Origin: Monocercomonoides exilis
Taxonomy: Eukaryota > Preaxostyla > Oxymonadida > Polymastigidae
Assembly (NCBI GenBank): GCA_001643675.2
Contig: LSRY02000047.1
Location: 124,001 to 188,000, forward strand
Direction: 5' to 3'
Length of the DNA stretch: 64,000 nucleotides
A program made the translations under genes and the position numbers. Of the stretch, positions 1-10,178 are shown piece by piece (the first letter of the stretch is position 1; each line of letters opens with the position of its first letter). The notes beneath the pieces were generated by a model that searched no databases, was not told the origin of the DNA, and was given only the letters and a program-made list of their open reading frames with translations.

Positions 1-3000
1 AATTCGACGAGTTTTTGAAGCGAACAGTGGATCTTTCAGTCATTTCAGCACCCGAACACGATGCTGGTGTGAATCAACTGCCTGGTCAGTTACCGACTTT
101 GTTTGACTTCTATTTCGATGTTGAGAAGAGAGCGTGGAAGGCGTGGGAGACACGTGTGACTCCGTATGAGCCTCCGCCTGATCGACTGTTCTGCAACATT
201 CTTGTTCCCACCGTGGATACAGTCAGACACATTGCTATTCTGTCGCTTCTTGTGGAACAGAAGGTGCCTGTGCTGTTCATTGGAGAGTCTGGAACAGCGA
301 AGACAGTGACCATTCAGAACTACCTCCGCTCACTGAACCCAGAAAGCACTGCATCGTTGAATATCAACTTCTCAAATCGCACAAACTCTCTCATTCTGCA
401 GCGTACACTCGATGACAACTTGGACAGACCATTGATGGGAGTGATTCGCCCACGTGCAGGGAAGAAGATGATTGTGTTTGCAGATGACATCAACATGCCT
501 CAGATGGACAACGAAGAGACACAACAGCCAATCGCACTGCTGAAGTTCCTGTTCGACCGCGGCGGGTTATACGGTCGCTCATCTGCTGATTTGTCATTCA
601 GAAAGTATGCAGACATCCAGTTTGTGTGTGCGATGGGTCCACCTGGTGGAGGAAGGCACCCGACCGATGTGCGTTTCACTTCAAAGTTCTCAATCTTCAA
701 TCTTCCTTTCCCAACTGTCTCTTCTCTTAAACGCATCTACGAATCTATCCTGAACCACCACTTCGAGCCATTCAGTCAGGAGATTAGACAGGCGGTGCCT
801 GTGTTGGTGGAGAACACCCTCATCCTCTACTTCACCGTCACCAACCAGCTCCCTGCCACTCCAAAGAAGTTCCACTACATCTTCAATCTTCGCGACTTGT
901 CTCGTGTGACTGAAGGGCTCACCCTCTCCACACCTGGCAAGTTCCCTTCGCTTCAGACAGTGCTGCGCCTGTGGTGCCACGAAATCCTGCGTGTCTTCCA
1001 GGACAGGCTGATCGACTACAACGACCGCGAACTTGTCAGAACAAAGATGAGAGAGCTGGTCACTCAATCGTGGCCAGAACTGGCTGAAAACGCATATTCC
1101 GAGCCACTTCTGTTCGGATCATACAAAAAGGCGAATCTTTCTGTGGGAGATCCAATCCCAGGCGAGCTGGATGAGAAGGAGAAGGAGGCAGAAGCAGCAG
1201 GCGGAGCATCAGCATCGTCGTCTGCAAGTGATGCTGGAGACGATCCGAAGGAGTATGAAGATCTGGAGAACTTTGATGCAATCAAGCCAGTTGTGGAAGA
1301 GTGCTTAGAGACATACAACGAGACGAGGTTGAGAATGAATCTTGTGATGTTTGCAGATGCACTGCAGCATCTGGCGCGTATCCACAGAATCATCCGAATG
1401 TGCCGAGGAAACGCTCTGCTTATCGGCTACGGAGGGTTCGGTAAGCAGTCGCTGACGAAGCTGGCGACGTTCATCGCTGGCTACAGCCTATTCCAGATCA
1501 CTTTGTCAAGAGGATATGGAGATGAGGCGTTCAGACAGGATCTGAAGAAGCTGTATCAGATGCTTGGTGTGCAGAATAAAGAAGTGGTGTTCCTGTTTAC
1601 TGATGCGCATGTGGTGAACTCGTCGTTCTTGGAGTACATCAACTCGATGCTCACGTCAGGAATGGTGCCAGCGCTGTATGCCGAAGACGAGAAGGATGCG
1701 ATCATCCGCGAGCTGAGTGAGGAGATGACGCGATTCGGTTTGTTCTCACGAGATGAGTGTTGGAACCACTTTGTGAACAAGTGCAGAAACAACCTGCACA
1801 TTGTGCTGTGTATGTCGCCTGCGGGTGACACTCTGCGTATTCGGTGCAGAAACTTCCCAGGGCTTGTCAGCAACACGTGCATCGACTGGTTCGAGTCGTG
1901 GTCTGACGATGCGCTTATCCCCGTGGCGAATGTGTTCCTGGCAGATGAGGATCTGCCTGACGAGCATCATGAGAACATCATCCTGCACATGGTGAGTGTG
2001 CATAAATCGATGAGCAAGTTCAACCAGGACTTCTTCAACAAGATGCGGAGACACAACTACGTCACGCCGAAGAACTATCTGGACTACATCAACAATTACA
2101 AGAAGCTTTTGAGAGAGAACAGGAAGAAGTTTGATGAGCAGGCAGAGCATCTGCAACAGGGTGTGGAGAGATTGAAGGCGGCAGCAGTGGAAGTGGACGA
2201 GATGAACGAGAAGCTGCGGGAGCAGAAGAAAGTGGTTGATGAGCAGGCACGTGCCTGTGATGAACTTGTGCAGCAGATTGAGCTGCGGACGGCAGAAGTG
2301 AAGAAGAAGAGCGAAGATGTCGAGAAGCGCAAGAAGGAGCTGTGGGAAGAGCAGGAGAACATTGTGGTTGACAAGCAAGAAGCCGAACGAGAACTGGCAG
2401 AAGCAGAACCTGCTTTGAGAGCAGCAGCACAGGCACTGAAGTTCCTCGAAGACAACAAGGACTCTATCAACGAAATGAGGGCATACAACATCCCTCCGAA
2501 GGCTGTGGAGCAGGTGTGCGAGTGTGTGGGCATCCTTCTGGGAGAGTCTGATCTGTCATGGGAGTCCACCCGTCTCATGCTGCGTAAGCCAGACTTCCTT
2601 GATCGTTTGCTGAACTACCCGAAAGAACAGCTGCTGAAGAAGGAGTCGATCATGGCGCGTGTGAAGCCACGCATGAAAGGACAAGACCCAGGAAAAGTCA
2701 AAGCCAGCATCAGTAAAGCAGCTGGTTCCATTATGGAGTGGGTGTTTGCCATTGACGCGTGGTACGACAAAGCGAAAGTGGTGCAGCCGAAGAAAGACAG
2801 AGTGGAAGCAGCAGAGGCGAGGCTGAGACAATCTCAACTTGATCTGGAAAAAGCAGAGCAAGAAATTGAGGCACTCACAAAGGAGTTGACATTATTGGAT
2901 CAAGCACTTCAGCAAAAGAGACAAGAACAGGCAGAGCTGAGGACGAAACTGGCAACGATGGAGCGACAGCTGAATGCGGCGAAGCGGCTGATTGCTGCGT

Positions 3001-6000
3001 TGGGAACAGAAAATGTGCGCTGGAACAGACAGGCAAGAGAACTGGCAGAGAGGAAGAAGCTGCTCATTGGAGATTGCCTGCTGACTGCAGCGTTTCTGTC
3101 ATATTGTGGTGCTTTCTCACACGACTTCAGAGACGAAATGGTGTACGGGCTGTGGGAAAAGGACATCCGAGACAACAAAATCCCTCTTTCCAATCCATTC
3201 CATGTAGAGACACTGCTGACTGACGATGTGGAGATCTCAAAATGGAGAAGTGAATCTCTTCCAGGAGATGAGCTGTCCATCCAGAACGGTATATTAACCA
3301 CACGCTCGTCCCGCTTCCCGCTCTGCATCGATCCACAAGAGCAGGCTGTGAAGTGGATCCGGAAGCGCGAGGCAGGCAACGAGCTGATTCGCACGTCATT
3401 CACAAGCGATTTCTTGCCACAGCTGCGCCGGGCGATCATGTTTGGCAGGCCCATCCTGTTTGAGAATGTGGAGGAGAACATAGACACCATCCTCGACCCA
3501 GTGCTTGAGAAGAACATTTTAAGAACTGGAGGTTCAGCAGACGGCACAGGAGGCAGGAGATACATCATTCTGGGTGATCAGGAGGTTGACTGGAGCCCGG
3601 ACTTCAGGCTGTACATGACGACAAAGATGTCAAATCCACACTACACACCAGAGATTGCAGGAAAGACGATGATTGTGAACTTCAATGTGACACCACAGGG
3701 GTTGGAGGAGCAGCTGCTGAATGCAGTTGTGGGCATTGAGCGTGAAGATCTAGAAAAGGGACATGAAGAGCTGATTCAAACGATGAGTGAGCTGAGAGAG
3801 TCGCTGAAGGAGACTGAAGACACTCTTTTGCGTGAGTTCACAGCAGTGAAAGGTTCTCTGTTAGACAATGAGGAGCTCATCTGTCTGTTGGAGAAGACGA
3901 AGACGATCCACCAGGAAGTGACAGACAAGCTGGAGCGGGCGAAGGAGAACGAGAAGCAGATTGAGGAGGCACGGTCGCGCTACCGCCCAGCAGCCACACG
4001 AGGCAGCACACTCTTCTTTGTGATGAGCTCACTGTCTTCTGTGTCTTCTATGTGTGAGTATTCGCTCGATGCATTCAGAGACATCTTCATCCAGTCTATC
4101 AAGCAGGCACAGCGCAGCGACGATCTGTTCAAAAGACTGAAGAACATCATCGAGGTGGTTACAGACAACGTATTCAACTACGTCTGCCTCGGTCTATTTG
4201 AGCGGTTCCGGCTGATGTTTGCGTTCCAAATGACACTCAAAATCATGGAGCAGCAGAACATGACACGCGACAGCCAGTTGCACTTCTTCCTGAAAGGATC
4301 ACTTTCCCTCGAAAAGGCAGCAGAGCCGAGACCAGCGGGGACAGAAGACTTCCTCACAGAAGACGGATGGAAGGATGCGATTGAGCTGGTAAAGGCCGAT
4401 CCTGAGCGGTTTGGCAACTTTATTGATCTTCTGAGGGCAGATCCGGATTCGTGGAGAGAATGGGCACAGAACGAAAGACCTGAAGAGGTGATGCCACCGA
4501 TGCGCCCGTTCAATGCAAAGAGCAGCAGTGCAGATGAAGAAGAAAAGGGAGAAGGAGAAGAAAAAGGAGAAGAAGACGGAGAAAACAGGAAAGAAGAGAA
4601 AGCACCAGCAAATGAGAAAGACAACAAACGGAAAGCAAGAAAAGACGAAGCAGAAGAAGACGATGAGGCTGGTGCATCTTCAGCCTCTGCCTCCTCATCC
4701 TCCTCTGCCTCAAACGCCAAAGCTGGTTCAGGTGCTGAAGGAGAGGTCTCTGATCCTGGGCGCATCTGCGGGTCGATTGATCCGAATGCGTTATCTGAGT
4801 TAGAGCGCCTGTGTCTTCTGCGTATCTTCCGCGTCGACCGCATCACCGCTGGTGTGAACCACTTTGTGGTGGCGATGATGGGAGCGAAGTATGTCAACTA
4901 CCCGATCCTGCTGTACGACGACATCTACAACCGCTCCACCGCCTTTTCGCCGGTCGTGTTCATCATCTCGCCTGGGTCTGACCCAGCGACTGATGTGATT
5001 GCACTGGGAGAGCGGAAGGGCTTTATGCAGCCGCTGCGTCTGCGGAACATTTCTCTTGGGCAGAACATGGAGCCTCTGGCTGAACAGGCGATCGACCAGG
5101 CTGTGACTCGTGGGCAGTGGGTGCTGCTGCAGAACTGTCATCTGCTGCCGAAGTGGCTGAAGATCCTCGAGAAGAAGCTCGAGCAGATCGCCGAGCGCGA
5201 TGCAGACTCAGTCGACCCAGAGTTCCGTCTTTTCCTCACCTCTGAGCCCACCGACCAGTTCCCCATGGGCATCCTCCAGCGCTCGCTGAAGGTTGTCACA
5301 GAGCCTCCGAACTCGCTCAGAATGAACATGCTCACCACATACGGCAAGATCGGCAGAGAAGAGCTGGAGCGGTCGAACCACCCGGCATACAGGCCGCTTA
5401 TCTATGTGCTTGCTTTCTTCCACGCTGTTGTGCAGGAGCGAGGCAAATATGGGAAGTTGGGGTGGAATGTGCTGTACGACTTCAACGAGTCTGATTTCAG
5501 AGTGTCGCTTGATCTGATTGCCACTTATCTGAACAAAGCATGCGATGCAGCATTGGAAGCAGCTGGCGCTGGCGGCTCGTCCACTCAGAGCGGAGCAGCG
5601 AATGTGGCACTTGCAGAAGCAGAGGAAGGAAATGCAGAGGCGAATGACGACGACGAAGAGAAGCAGATCATTGCGGGTGTTGCTGAAATCAATCCAGACT
5701 TCTCAGGAGAAGACGATGATGAGGACGAGGAAGAGGATGAAATGGAGCGTGGAGAAGGAGGAAAAAGCAGCAGCACAAAAGAAAAGGAACAAACAGACGA
5801 TTCAGGAGAAGAAACAGCAGAAGAGTCTTCTTCAGCATCGGCTTCAGCTTCAGCTTCTTCTTCATTCACATCATCCTCTTCATCTGAAGCCGAGTCTGAG
5901 TCTTCTACAGGCGCCGCTCCACCGCCAGAGGTGAACTTCACCACAGCGCCTGTTCCATGGGCTTCGCTGAGGTATCTTGTGGGAGAAGTGATGTACGGTG

Positions 6001-7229
6001 GTCGTGTGACAGACGATTGGGACAGAAGGATTCTGATGACGTATCAGGACGAGTACATGGGCGACTTCTTGTTTGACACGTTCCAGCCATTCCACTTCTT
6101 CAAGGACAGCAGAGTCGACTACACACTCCCACCTGAGCCAGCCGTGCAGAGCATCGATCCGCAGGCATTTGTGAACTATATCGAGGCAAACATTCCTGCT
6201 GCTTCGCCTCCTGAAGTGTTTGGCTTGCACCAGAATGCAGAAATTGCTTTCAACACACAGGCAGCAAGACATCTATGGATGAATGTGATCAACCTTCAAG
6301 GAAGAGGCAAGTCAGCTTCTTCATCTGCCTCTTCTGGTGGTTCTTCAGCTTCTGCTTCATCATCTGCATCTTCTTCTGGCTCGGCTGACGGTAGCAGCGA
6401 AGACGAGCGCCTTCTGAGCATAGCAGACGATGTGCAGTCACGCATTCCTGCGAAGAATGTTGATCTGACAATCATCAGAAAGGGATTCGGAGTGCCACAG
6501 CCAACACAAGTGGTGCTGCTGCAAGAACTGGAGCACTGGAACCGCCTGTGCGACAAGATGAGGATCTCACTGAAGGAGATGAGAAGGGCACTTGCAGGAG
6601 AGATTGGAATGAGCGCGGAGCTGGACAACCTTGTTTCTTCTCTGTCTTCTGGCTTCTTGCCAGACATGTGGCGGAATCTGGCGCCAGCTACGCAGAAGAA
6701 CCTTGCTGGCTGGATGGACCACTTCCTCTCAAGAAGGCAGCAGTATGAGTCGTGGGTGGCTGATGGTGAGCCGCGTGTTATCTGGCTGTCTGGGTTCCAT
6801 CTGCCAGAGGCATACATCCACGCAGTGGTGCAGGAGGCCTGCCGTAAGAACAAGTGGCCTCTTGATCGCTCAGCTATCTACACTCGTGTGACTGAGTTCA
6901 CCAGCATAAATGAAGTTTTGACGAAGCCGTCGAATGGATGCTTTGTGAGAGGACTGTTTTTGGAAGGTGCATCTTGGGACTATGAAAACAGACAGCTTCT
7001 TCCTCAGCAACCAAAGCAGCTGCTGTGCGAACTGCCGATTTTGCATATTGTTCCTATTGAAGCTTCTCAGAAGAGACTGCAAAACACTTTCACTGCTCCA
7101 GTTTATGTTACACAAGACAGATGCAACAAAATGGGAGTGGGATTTGTGTTTGAAGCAAATCTGGATTCCACGATGCATCAATCGCATTGGGTGCTCCAGG
7201 GAGTTGCTCTACTCTTGAACGATTCGTGA
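1..7229 (+). CDS. Axonemal dynein heavy chain, C-terminal half (5' truncated by window)
   Basis: Motor subunit of an axonemal dynein, which walks on doublet microtubules using ATP. The frame is already open at base 3 (FDEF before the first listed residue), so the gene begins upstream. In order: the AAA3 entry block VPTVDTVR and P-loop GESGTAKT (nt 282-305), the AAA4 P-loop GYGGFGKQ (nt 1425-1448), stalk helix CC1 (about 2130-2440), microtubule-binding tip (about 2450-2770), return helix CC2 (about 2790-3060), then AAA5, AAA6 and the C-terminal cap ending SHWVLQGVALLLNDS. That ending and the AAA3 P-loop recall the DNAH10/1-beta inner-arm class from memory, so the subtype is tentative. There is no intron in 7.2 kb. 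Acidic or Ser-rich insertions sit at about nt 1170-1275, 4515-4750, 5560-5920 and 6310-6420, where typical dyneins have none. GC content is visibly much higher than in the flanks. Confidence 0.97.
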   Translation, partial: FDEFLKRTVDLSVISAPEHDAGVNQLPGQLPTLFDFYFDVEKRAWKAWETRVTPYEPPPDRLFCNILVPTVDTVRHIAILSLLVEQKVPVLFIGESGTAKTVTIQNYLRSLNPESTASLNINFSNRTNSLILQRTLDDNLDRPLMGVIRPRAGKKMIVFADDINMPQMDNEETQQPIALLKFLFDRGGLYGRSSADLSFRKYADIQFVCAMGPPGGGRHPTDVRFTSKFSIFNLPFPTVSSLKRIYESILNHHFEPFSQEIRQAVPVLVENTLILYFTVTNQLPATPKKFHYIFNLRDLSRVTEGLTLSTPGKFPSLQTVLRLWCHEILRVFQDRLIDYNDRELVRTKMRELVTQSWPELAENAYSEPLLFGSYKKANLSVGDPIPGELDEKEKEAEAAGGASASSSASDAGDDPKEYEDLENFDAIKPVVEECLETYNETRLRMNLVMFADALQHLARIHRIIRMCRGNALLIGYGGFGKQSLTKLATFIAGYSLFQITLSRGYGDEAFRQDLKKLYQMLGVQNKEVVFLFTDAHVVNSSFLEYINSMLTSGMVPALYAEDEKDAIIRELSEEMTRFGLFSRDECWNHFVNKCRNNLHIVLCMSPAGDTLRIRCRNFPGLVSNTCIDWFESWSDDALIPVANVFLADEDLPDEHHENIILHMVSVHKSMSKFNQDFFNKMRRHNYVTPKNYLDYINNYKKLLRENRKKFDEQAEHLQQGVERLKAAAVEVDEMNEKLREQKKVVDEQARACDELVQQIELRTAEVKKKSEDVEKRKKELWEEQENIVVDKQEAERELAEAEPALRAAAQALKFLEDNKDSINEMRAYNIPPKAVEQVCECVGILLGESDLSWESTRLMLRKPDFLDRLLNYPKEQLLKKESIMARVKPRMKGQDPGKVKASISKAAGSIMEWVFAIDAWYDKAKVVQPKKDRVEAAEARLRQSQLDLEKAEQEIEALTKELTLLDQALQQKRQEQAELRTKLATMERQLNAAKRLIAALGTENVRWNRQARELAERKKLLIGDCLLTAAFLSYCGAFSHDFRDEMVYGLWEKDIRDNKIPLSNPFHVETLLTDDVEISKWRSESLPGDELSIQNGILTTRSSRFPLCIDPQEQAVKWIRKREAGNELIRTSFTSDFLPQLRRAIMFGRPILFENVEENIDTILDPVLEKNILRTGGSADGTGGRRYIILGDQEVDWSPDFRLYMTTKMSNPHYTPEIAGKTMIVNFNVTPQGLEEQLLNAVVGIEREDLEKGHEELIQTMSELRESLKETEDTLLREFTAVKGSLLDNEELICLLEKTKTIHQEVTDKLERAKENEKQIEEARSRYRPAATRGSTLFFVMSSLSSVSSMCEYSLDAFRDIFIQSIKQAQRSDDLFKRLKNIIEVVTDNVFNYVCLGLFERFRLMFAFQMTLKIMEQQNMTRDSQLHFFLKGSLSLEKAAEPRPAGTEDFLTEDGWKDAIELVKADPERFGNFIDLLRADPDSWREWAQNERPEEVMPPMRPFNAKSSSADEEEKGEGEEKGEEDGENRKEEKAPANEKDNKRKARKDEAEEDDEAGASSASASSSSSASNAKAGSGAEGEVSDPGRICGSIDPNALSELERLCLLRIFRVDRITAGVNHFVVAMMGAKYVNYPILLYDDIYNRSTAFSPVVFIISPGSDPATDVIALGERKGFMQPLRLRNISLGQNMEPLAEQAIDQAVTRGQWVLLQNCHLLPKWLKILEKKLEQIAERDADSVDPEFRLFLTSEPTDQFPMGILQRSLKVVTEPPNSLRMNMLTTYGKIGREELERSNHPAYRPLIYVLAFFHAVVQERGKYGKLGWNVLYDFNESDFRVSLDLIATYLNKACDAALEAAGAGGSSTQSGAANVALAEAEEGNAEANDDDEEKQIIAGVAEINPDFSGEDDDEDEEEDEMERGEGGKSSSTKEKEQTDDSGEETAEESSSASASASASSSFTSSSSSEAESESSTGAAPPPEVNFTTAPVPWASLRYLVGEVMYGGRVTDDWDRRILMTYQDEYMGDFLFDTFQPFHFFKDSRVDYTLPPEPAVQSIDPQAFVNYIEANIPAASPPEVFGLHQNAEIAFNTQAARHLWMNVINLQGRGKSASSSASSGGSSASASSSASSSGSADGSSEDERLLSIADDVQSRIPAKNVDLTIIRKGFGVPQPTQVVLLQELEHWNRLCDKMRISLKEMRRALAGEIGMSAELDNLVSSLSSGFLPDMWRNLAPATQKNLAGWMDHFLSRRQQYESWVADGEPRVIWLSGFHLPEAYIHAVVQEACRKNKWPLDRSAIYTRVTEFTSINEVLTKPSNGCFVRGLFLEGASWDYENRQLLPQQPKQLLCELPILHIVPIEASQKRLQNTFTAPVYVTQDRCNKMGVGFVFEANLDSTMHQSHWVLQGVALLLNDS

Positions 7230-8157
7230 GGCTGTTGATTTCTTACAAGTGGAAGTCTTTAATTCATTTCCAAATTCTTCATTATCACCTGATTTATCAA
7301 AGCAGTTGTCAAATGTTACCTGTTTAATGAGAATTTTTTTCTCATACCAACTTCTTTTCATCTTATCATTTCATGAATTATCACTTCTTTTTATGTGATG
7401 TGCCAATTCGTTTTTCTCAATTTTTATTGTATTTTTATTGTATTTTTTCCTTTTTCATCAATAAATTTCACCAAAAAAATAATTCAAATTTGAAAAAAAA
7501 AATGAATTCAATTTTTAAAATCATTTTTTTTTTAACAATCTACAAAAATGTCAAAGGAAAATAAAGCAATTGAAATATTTAATTAAATTTTATTTGTTTT
7601 TATTCTATTTCCAGCTGGTAAATTGGCGACGGACTTGACGAACTTTTTTCTTCACGTCACCCAGGGCATATTCTGACTCCAATAGTAACTTTTATTTGTT
7701 CAATATTTTGTACCAAATATCTTTAAGATTTAAAATGAAAAAGTTCCTTTGTCCATGTAGTTTATTCGTAAAAAAATATCAATCTCAAAACGTATACAAA
7801 TAATTGCCGTACAGATTAGAGGATTAGATACAGCGAAGACACAAAAAAAAAAAATGGTAATGAGTTTAATTTAAAATTTCAGTACTCGAAGAAGTACAAA
7901 AAAATAACTTTTAATAACACAAGATATCAACTTCAAGAAATGATAAATATCATTTACTTGCAAAAAGAAATACTTCAAGAAAAATAACTCGCTATGAACA
8001 CATTCATTAATTTTGATATGATGAAGAAAACTGGTTTTTCTTATGTTACAAATGTTCAAAGCAAAACAATAAAAACATTAATAAGAAGAACAAGAAAAAA
8101 AGCATAACACTTTATTATAGTCTTCTTTTTGAAGTGGTATTTATGAAATTGGAGTTA
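7230..8157. other. Convergent intergenic spacer, no gene seen
   Basis: AT-rich sequence between the dynein stop codon and the end of the minus-strand beta-helix gene. It holds T and A runs and only very short, composition-poor open frames. I see no RNA gene or repeat family here. It should carry the 3' ends of both flanking transcripts. Confidence 0.6.
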
Positions 8158-9993
8158 TTAATTCCTCTGCTTTCCCCAATCATTCACATTGGTCATAGCT
8201 TGTTTCTTGGCTTCTTTCTTCATTTGCTTTCTCTGCTTTTTTTTCTGCTTCTTGTTCCAGCAACAGCAAGCAATCGAGATGATTACAGCAGCAGCAATTA
8301 GTGCTATTCCAACTGCTGCAACAAGCAGAATAATCACCACAAACTCGCCCGAAAATACAGACTTCTTTTCTACCCAATCGCTGAAATCACCCCTCGTTTT
8401 GAAAGCTATCTGATTTGAATCTGTAAGCGAAGTGGCACCTGTGAATGATGATTTCACAAGCAACCCTTCCCAAGCATCAGCTGCACCAACATCCTGCCCT
8501 TTATTTAATTTAATAGCGCTGTTGTGCTTGAACAAGCATTCTTTAAATAGAACACGTTGCTTGCGCGATTGCTCTTCCACTGTTTCTGGGTAGTTTTCTT
8601 GCACGTTCGATAGATACACACCACCTCCAATGCCTTCGTTGCTTTCGCACAAAGTTAACAGGCAATTATCGAGTGTAAGCAGCCCGTTTTCACCAAATAT
8701 CGCTTCAATAAAACATCCGCCACCGTTTTGAGAAGCATAGCAATGAGTGAATGAAGAGTAATTTAGCAGTACATCCTTGCTTATAGGATTCAAGTATAGA
8801 CCACCACCATTTTCAGCAGAGCATACAACGCAACTAGTCGTTTCAACTTTGCCCAACCCGTTCCAAATATATCCTCCTCCTTTCATTACTGCTTGACATC
8901 TATTAATCACGGTATTAGACATGTACAATTCAGGATTATTAGTGGTATCAGTTACATCAATTGCACCTCCTTGTGAATCATCATCGGTCACATTACATTT
9001 AATAAAGTTTGATTCTGTTATTTTAAGTTCGCCAGGTCCAATCATCCATATTGCACCTCCGTGATTTGGAGCTGTTGATTCTCGAATTGTGGCATGGTCA
9101 AATATTTTTGATTCGCTCAACTGTTGTTGGGCTTTACTAGCATGATACTGAGGGATTATGGCATCACGACGCATCCCTCTAATCGTTGTGTTGGCACATA
9201 CAAAACTACTCCCGAGCATTCCCTGCACAATTCCTCCATAAAATACGTTATCAACATATTCTAAAGCATTATTGACAAGAGAAGAATGATGATTGTAAGA
9301 CCATTGTGGAGATGGGTGAAAATGCTGCGAGTGTGTTATATTTTTCAGAACGCAATATGAAAAAGAAACTGAACTTGTGAAAGAATCAGCAATTAAACCA
9401 GTTGATCCTTCGATAAGAAGTGATTCGAAATTCGAAGATGAAACCGTAACAATCCCTCCTTGATGCATCGTTGTTACAACTGGCTTAATACAATCTAAAG
9501 ATGAAGAAGAAAGAACAAGATTATCAAAGTAGATTGATCCTCCGTCAAGTTCAAAACAGGAGCATGGAGATGAAAGAAATGATATATTTAAAGATGATAA
9601 TCGCAATTGCGACTCTTTATCTACGGATGCTATAAAAACAGAAGATATTGGCTCTATTTTCAAATTAGTAAGTCCGAGAGAAGCATTGGCAAGATCAAAA
9701 AGAGATTTTTCTGAAAAAGATTGAGAAAATGCCATCGGCATAACATCTCTTCCTCCAATTTGTATATTTTGATTTTTGAGATAAGTTTCGCGCTCGATAA
9801 GGGAAGGCATATCAAGAGTGAGTGAAAAAGATAGCATATCTGGAGGAATGGTTGGAAAAGCGGTATATTGCTTTGGGCGTTGAGTTTCTAAATAATTAAA
9901 ATGATTTTGATTCGTCAACGATACTTGCGCCACAGCCAATCCGACAAGTAACAGAATCATTGAATAAATAATATCTGATTTCAGGATGCCCAT
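8158..9993 (-). CDS. Secreted parallel beta-helix repeat membrane protein, 611 aa
   Basis: Single-exon type I surface protein. Residues about 6-22 form a hydrophobic signal peptide ending AVAQ. The body is a run of right-handed beta-helix coils with the usual signature of Gly-Gly plus a strand plus a Cys-containing turn (GGAIWMIGPGELKITESNF, GGGYIW, NGGGLYL, GGGCFIEA, GGGVYLS). A single transmembrane segment at about residues 549-577 (nt 8262-8348) runs into CCCW and a strongly basic tail of KKQKKKQRK type, expected to face the cytosol. It is a short relative of the 2601-aa protein at 16097 but lacks a kinase tail. Pectin-lyase-like folds of this sort are abundant in oxymonads; ligand and role are unknown. 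The start is the ATG just before the signal peptide. The next gene diverges 185 bp away. Confidence 0.85.
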   Translation of the reverse strand: MGILKSDIIYSMILLLVGLAVAQVSLTNQNHFNYLETQRPKQYTAFPTIPPDMLSFSLTLDMPSLIERETYLKNQNIQIGGRDVMPMAFSQSFSEKSLFDLANASLGLTNLKIEPISSVFIASVDKESQLRLSSLNISFLSSPCSCFELDGGSIYFDNLVLSSSSLDCIKPVVTTMHQGGIVTVSSSNFESLLIEGSTGLIADSFTSSVSFSYCVLKNITHSQHFHPSPQWSYNHHSSLVNNALEYVDNVFYGGIVQGMLGSSFVCANTTIRGMRRDAIIPQYHASKAQQQLSESKIFDHATIRESTAPNHGGAIWMIGPGELKITESNFIKCNVTDDDSQGGAIDVTDTTNNPELYMSNTVINRCQAVMKGGGYIWNGLGKVETTSCVVCSAENGGGLYLNPISKDVLLNYSSFTHCYASQNGGGCFIEAIFGENGLLTLDNCLLTLCESNEGIGGGVYLSNVQENYPETVEEQSRKQRVLFKECLFKHNSAIKLNKGQDVGAADAWEGLLVKSSFTGATSLTDSNQIAFKTRGDFSDWVEKKSVFSGEFVVIILLVAAVGIALIAAAVIISIACCCWNKKQKKKQRKQMKKEAKKQAMTNVNDWGKQRN

Positions 9994-10178
9994 TATTATA
10001 TATAATCGAAAGAAAAATATCTTTTTGATTTAATGATGCCAATAATTTTTATTGGATATGGAATTGATAATGTTCAATTTTGAGTTTGATTTCTCGTGAA
10101 GAACTAAGAAAAAAACTATGTTTTATGTTTTAGATCAGTATTATTAATAAAGTTTATTTTTCTTTACAAACTTCAAGC

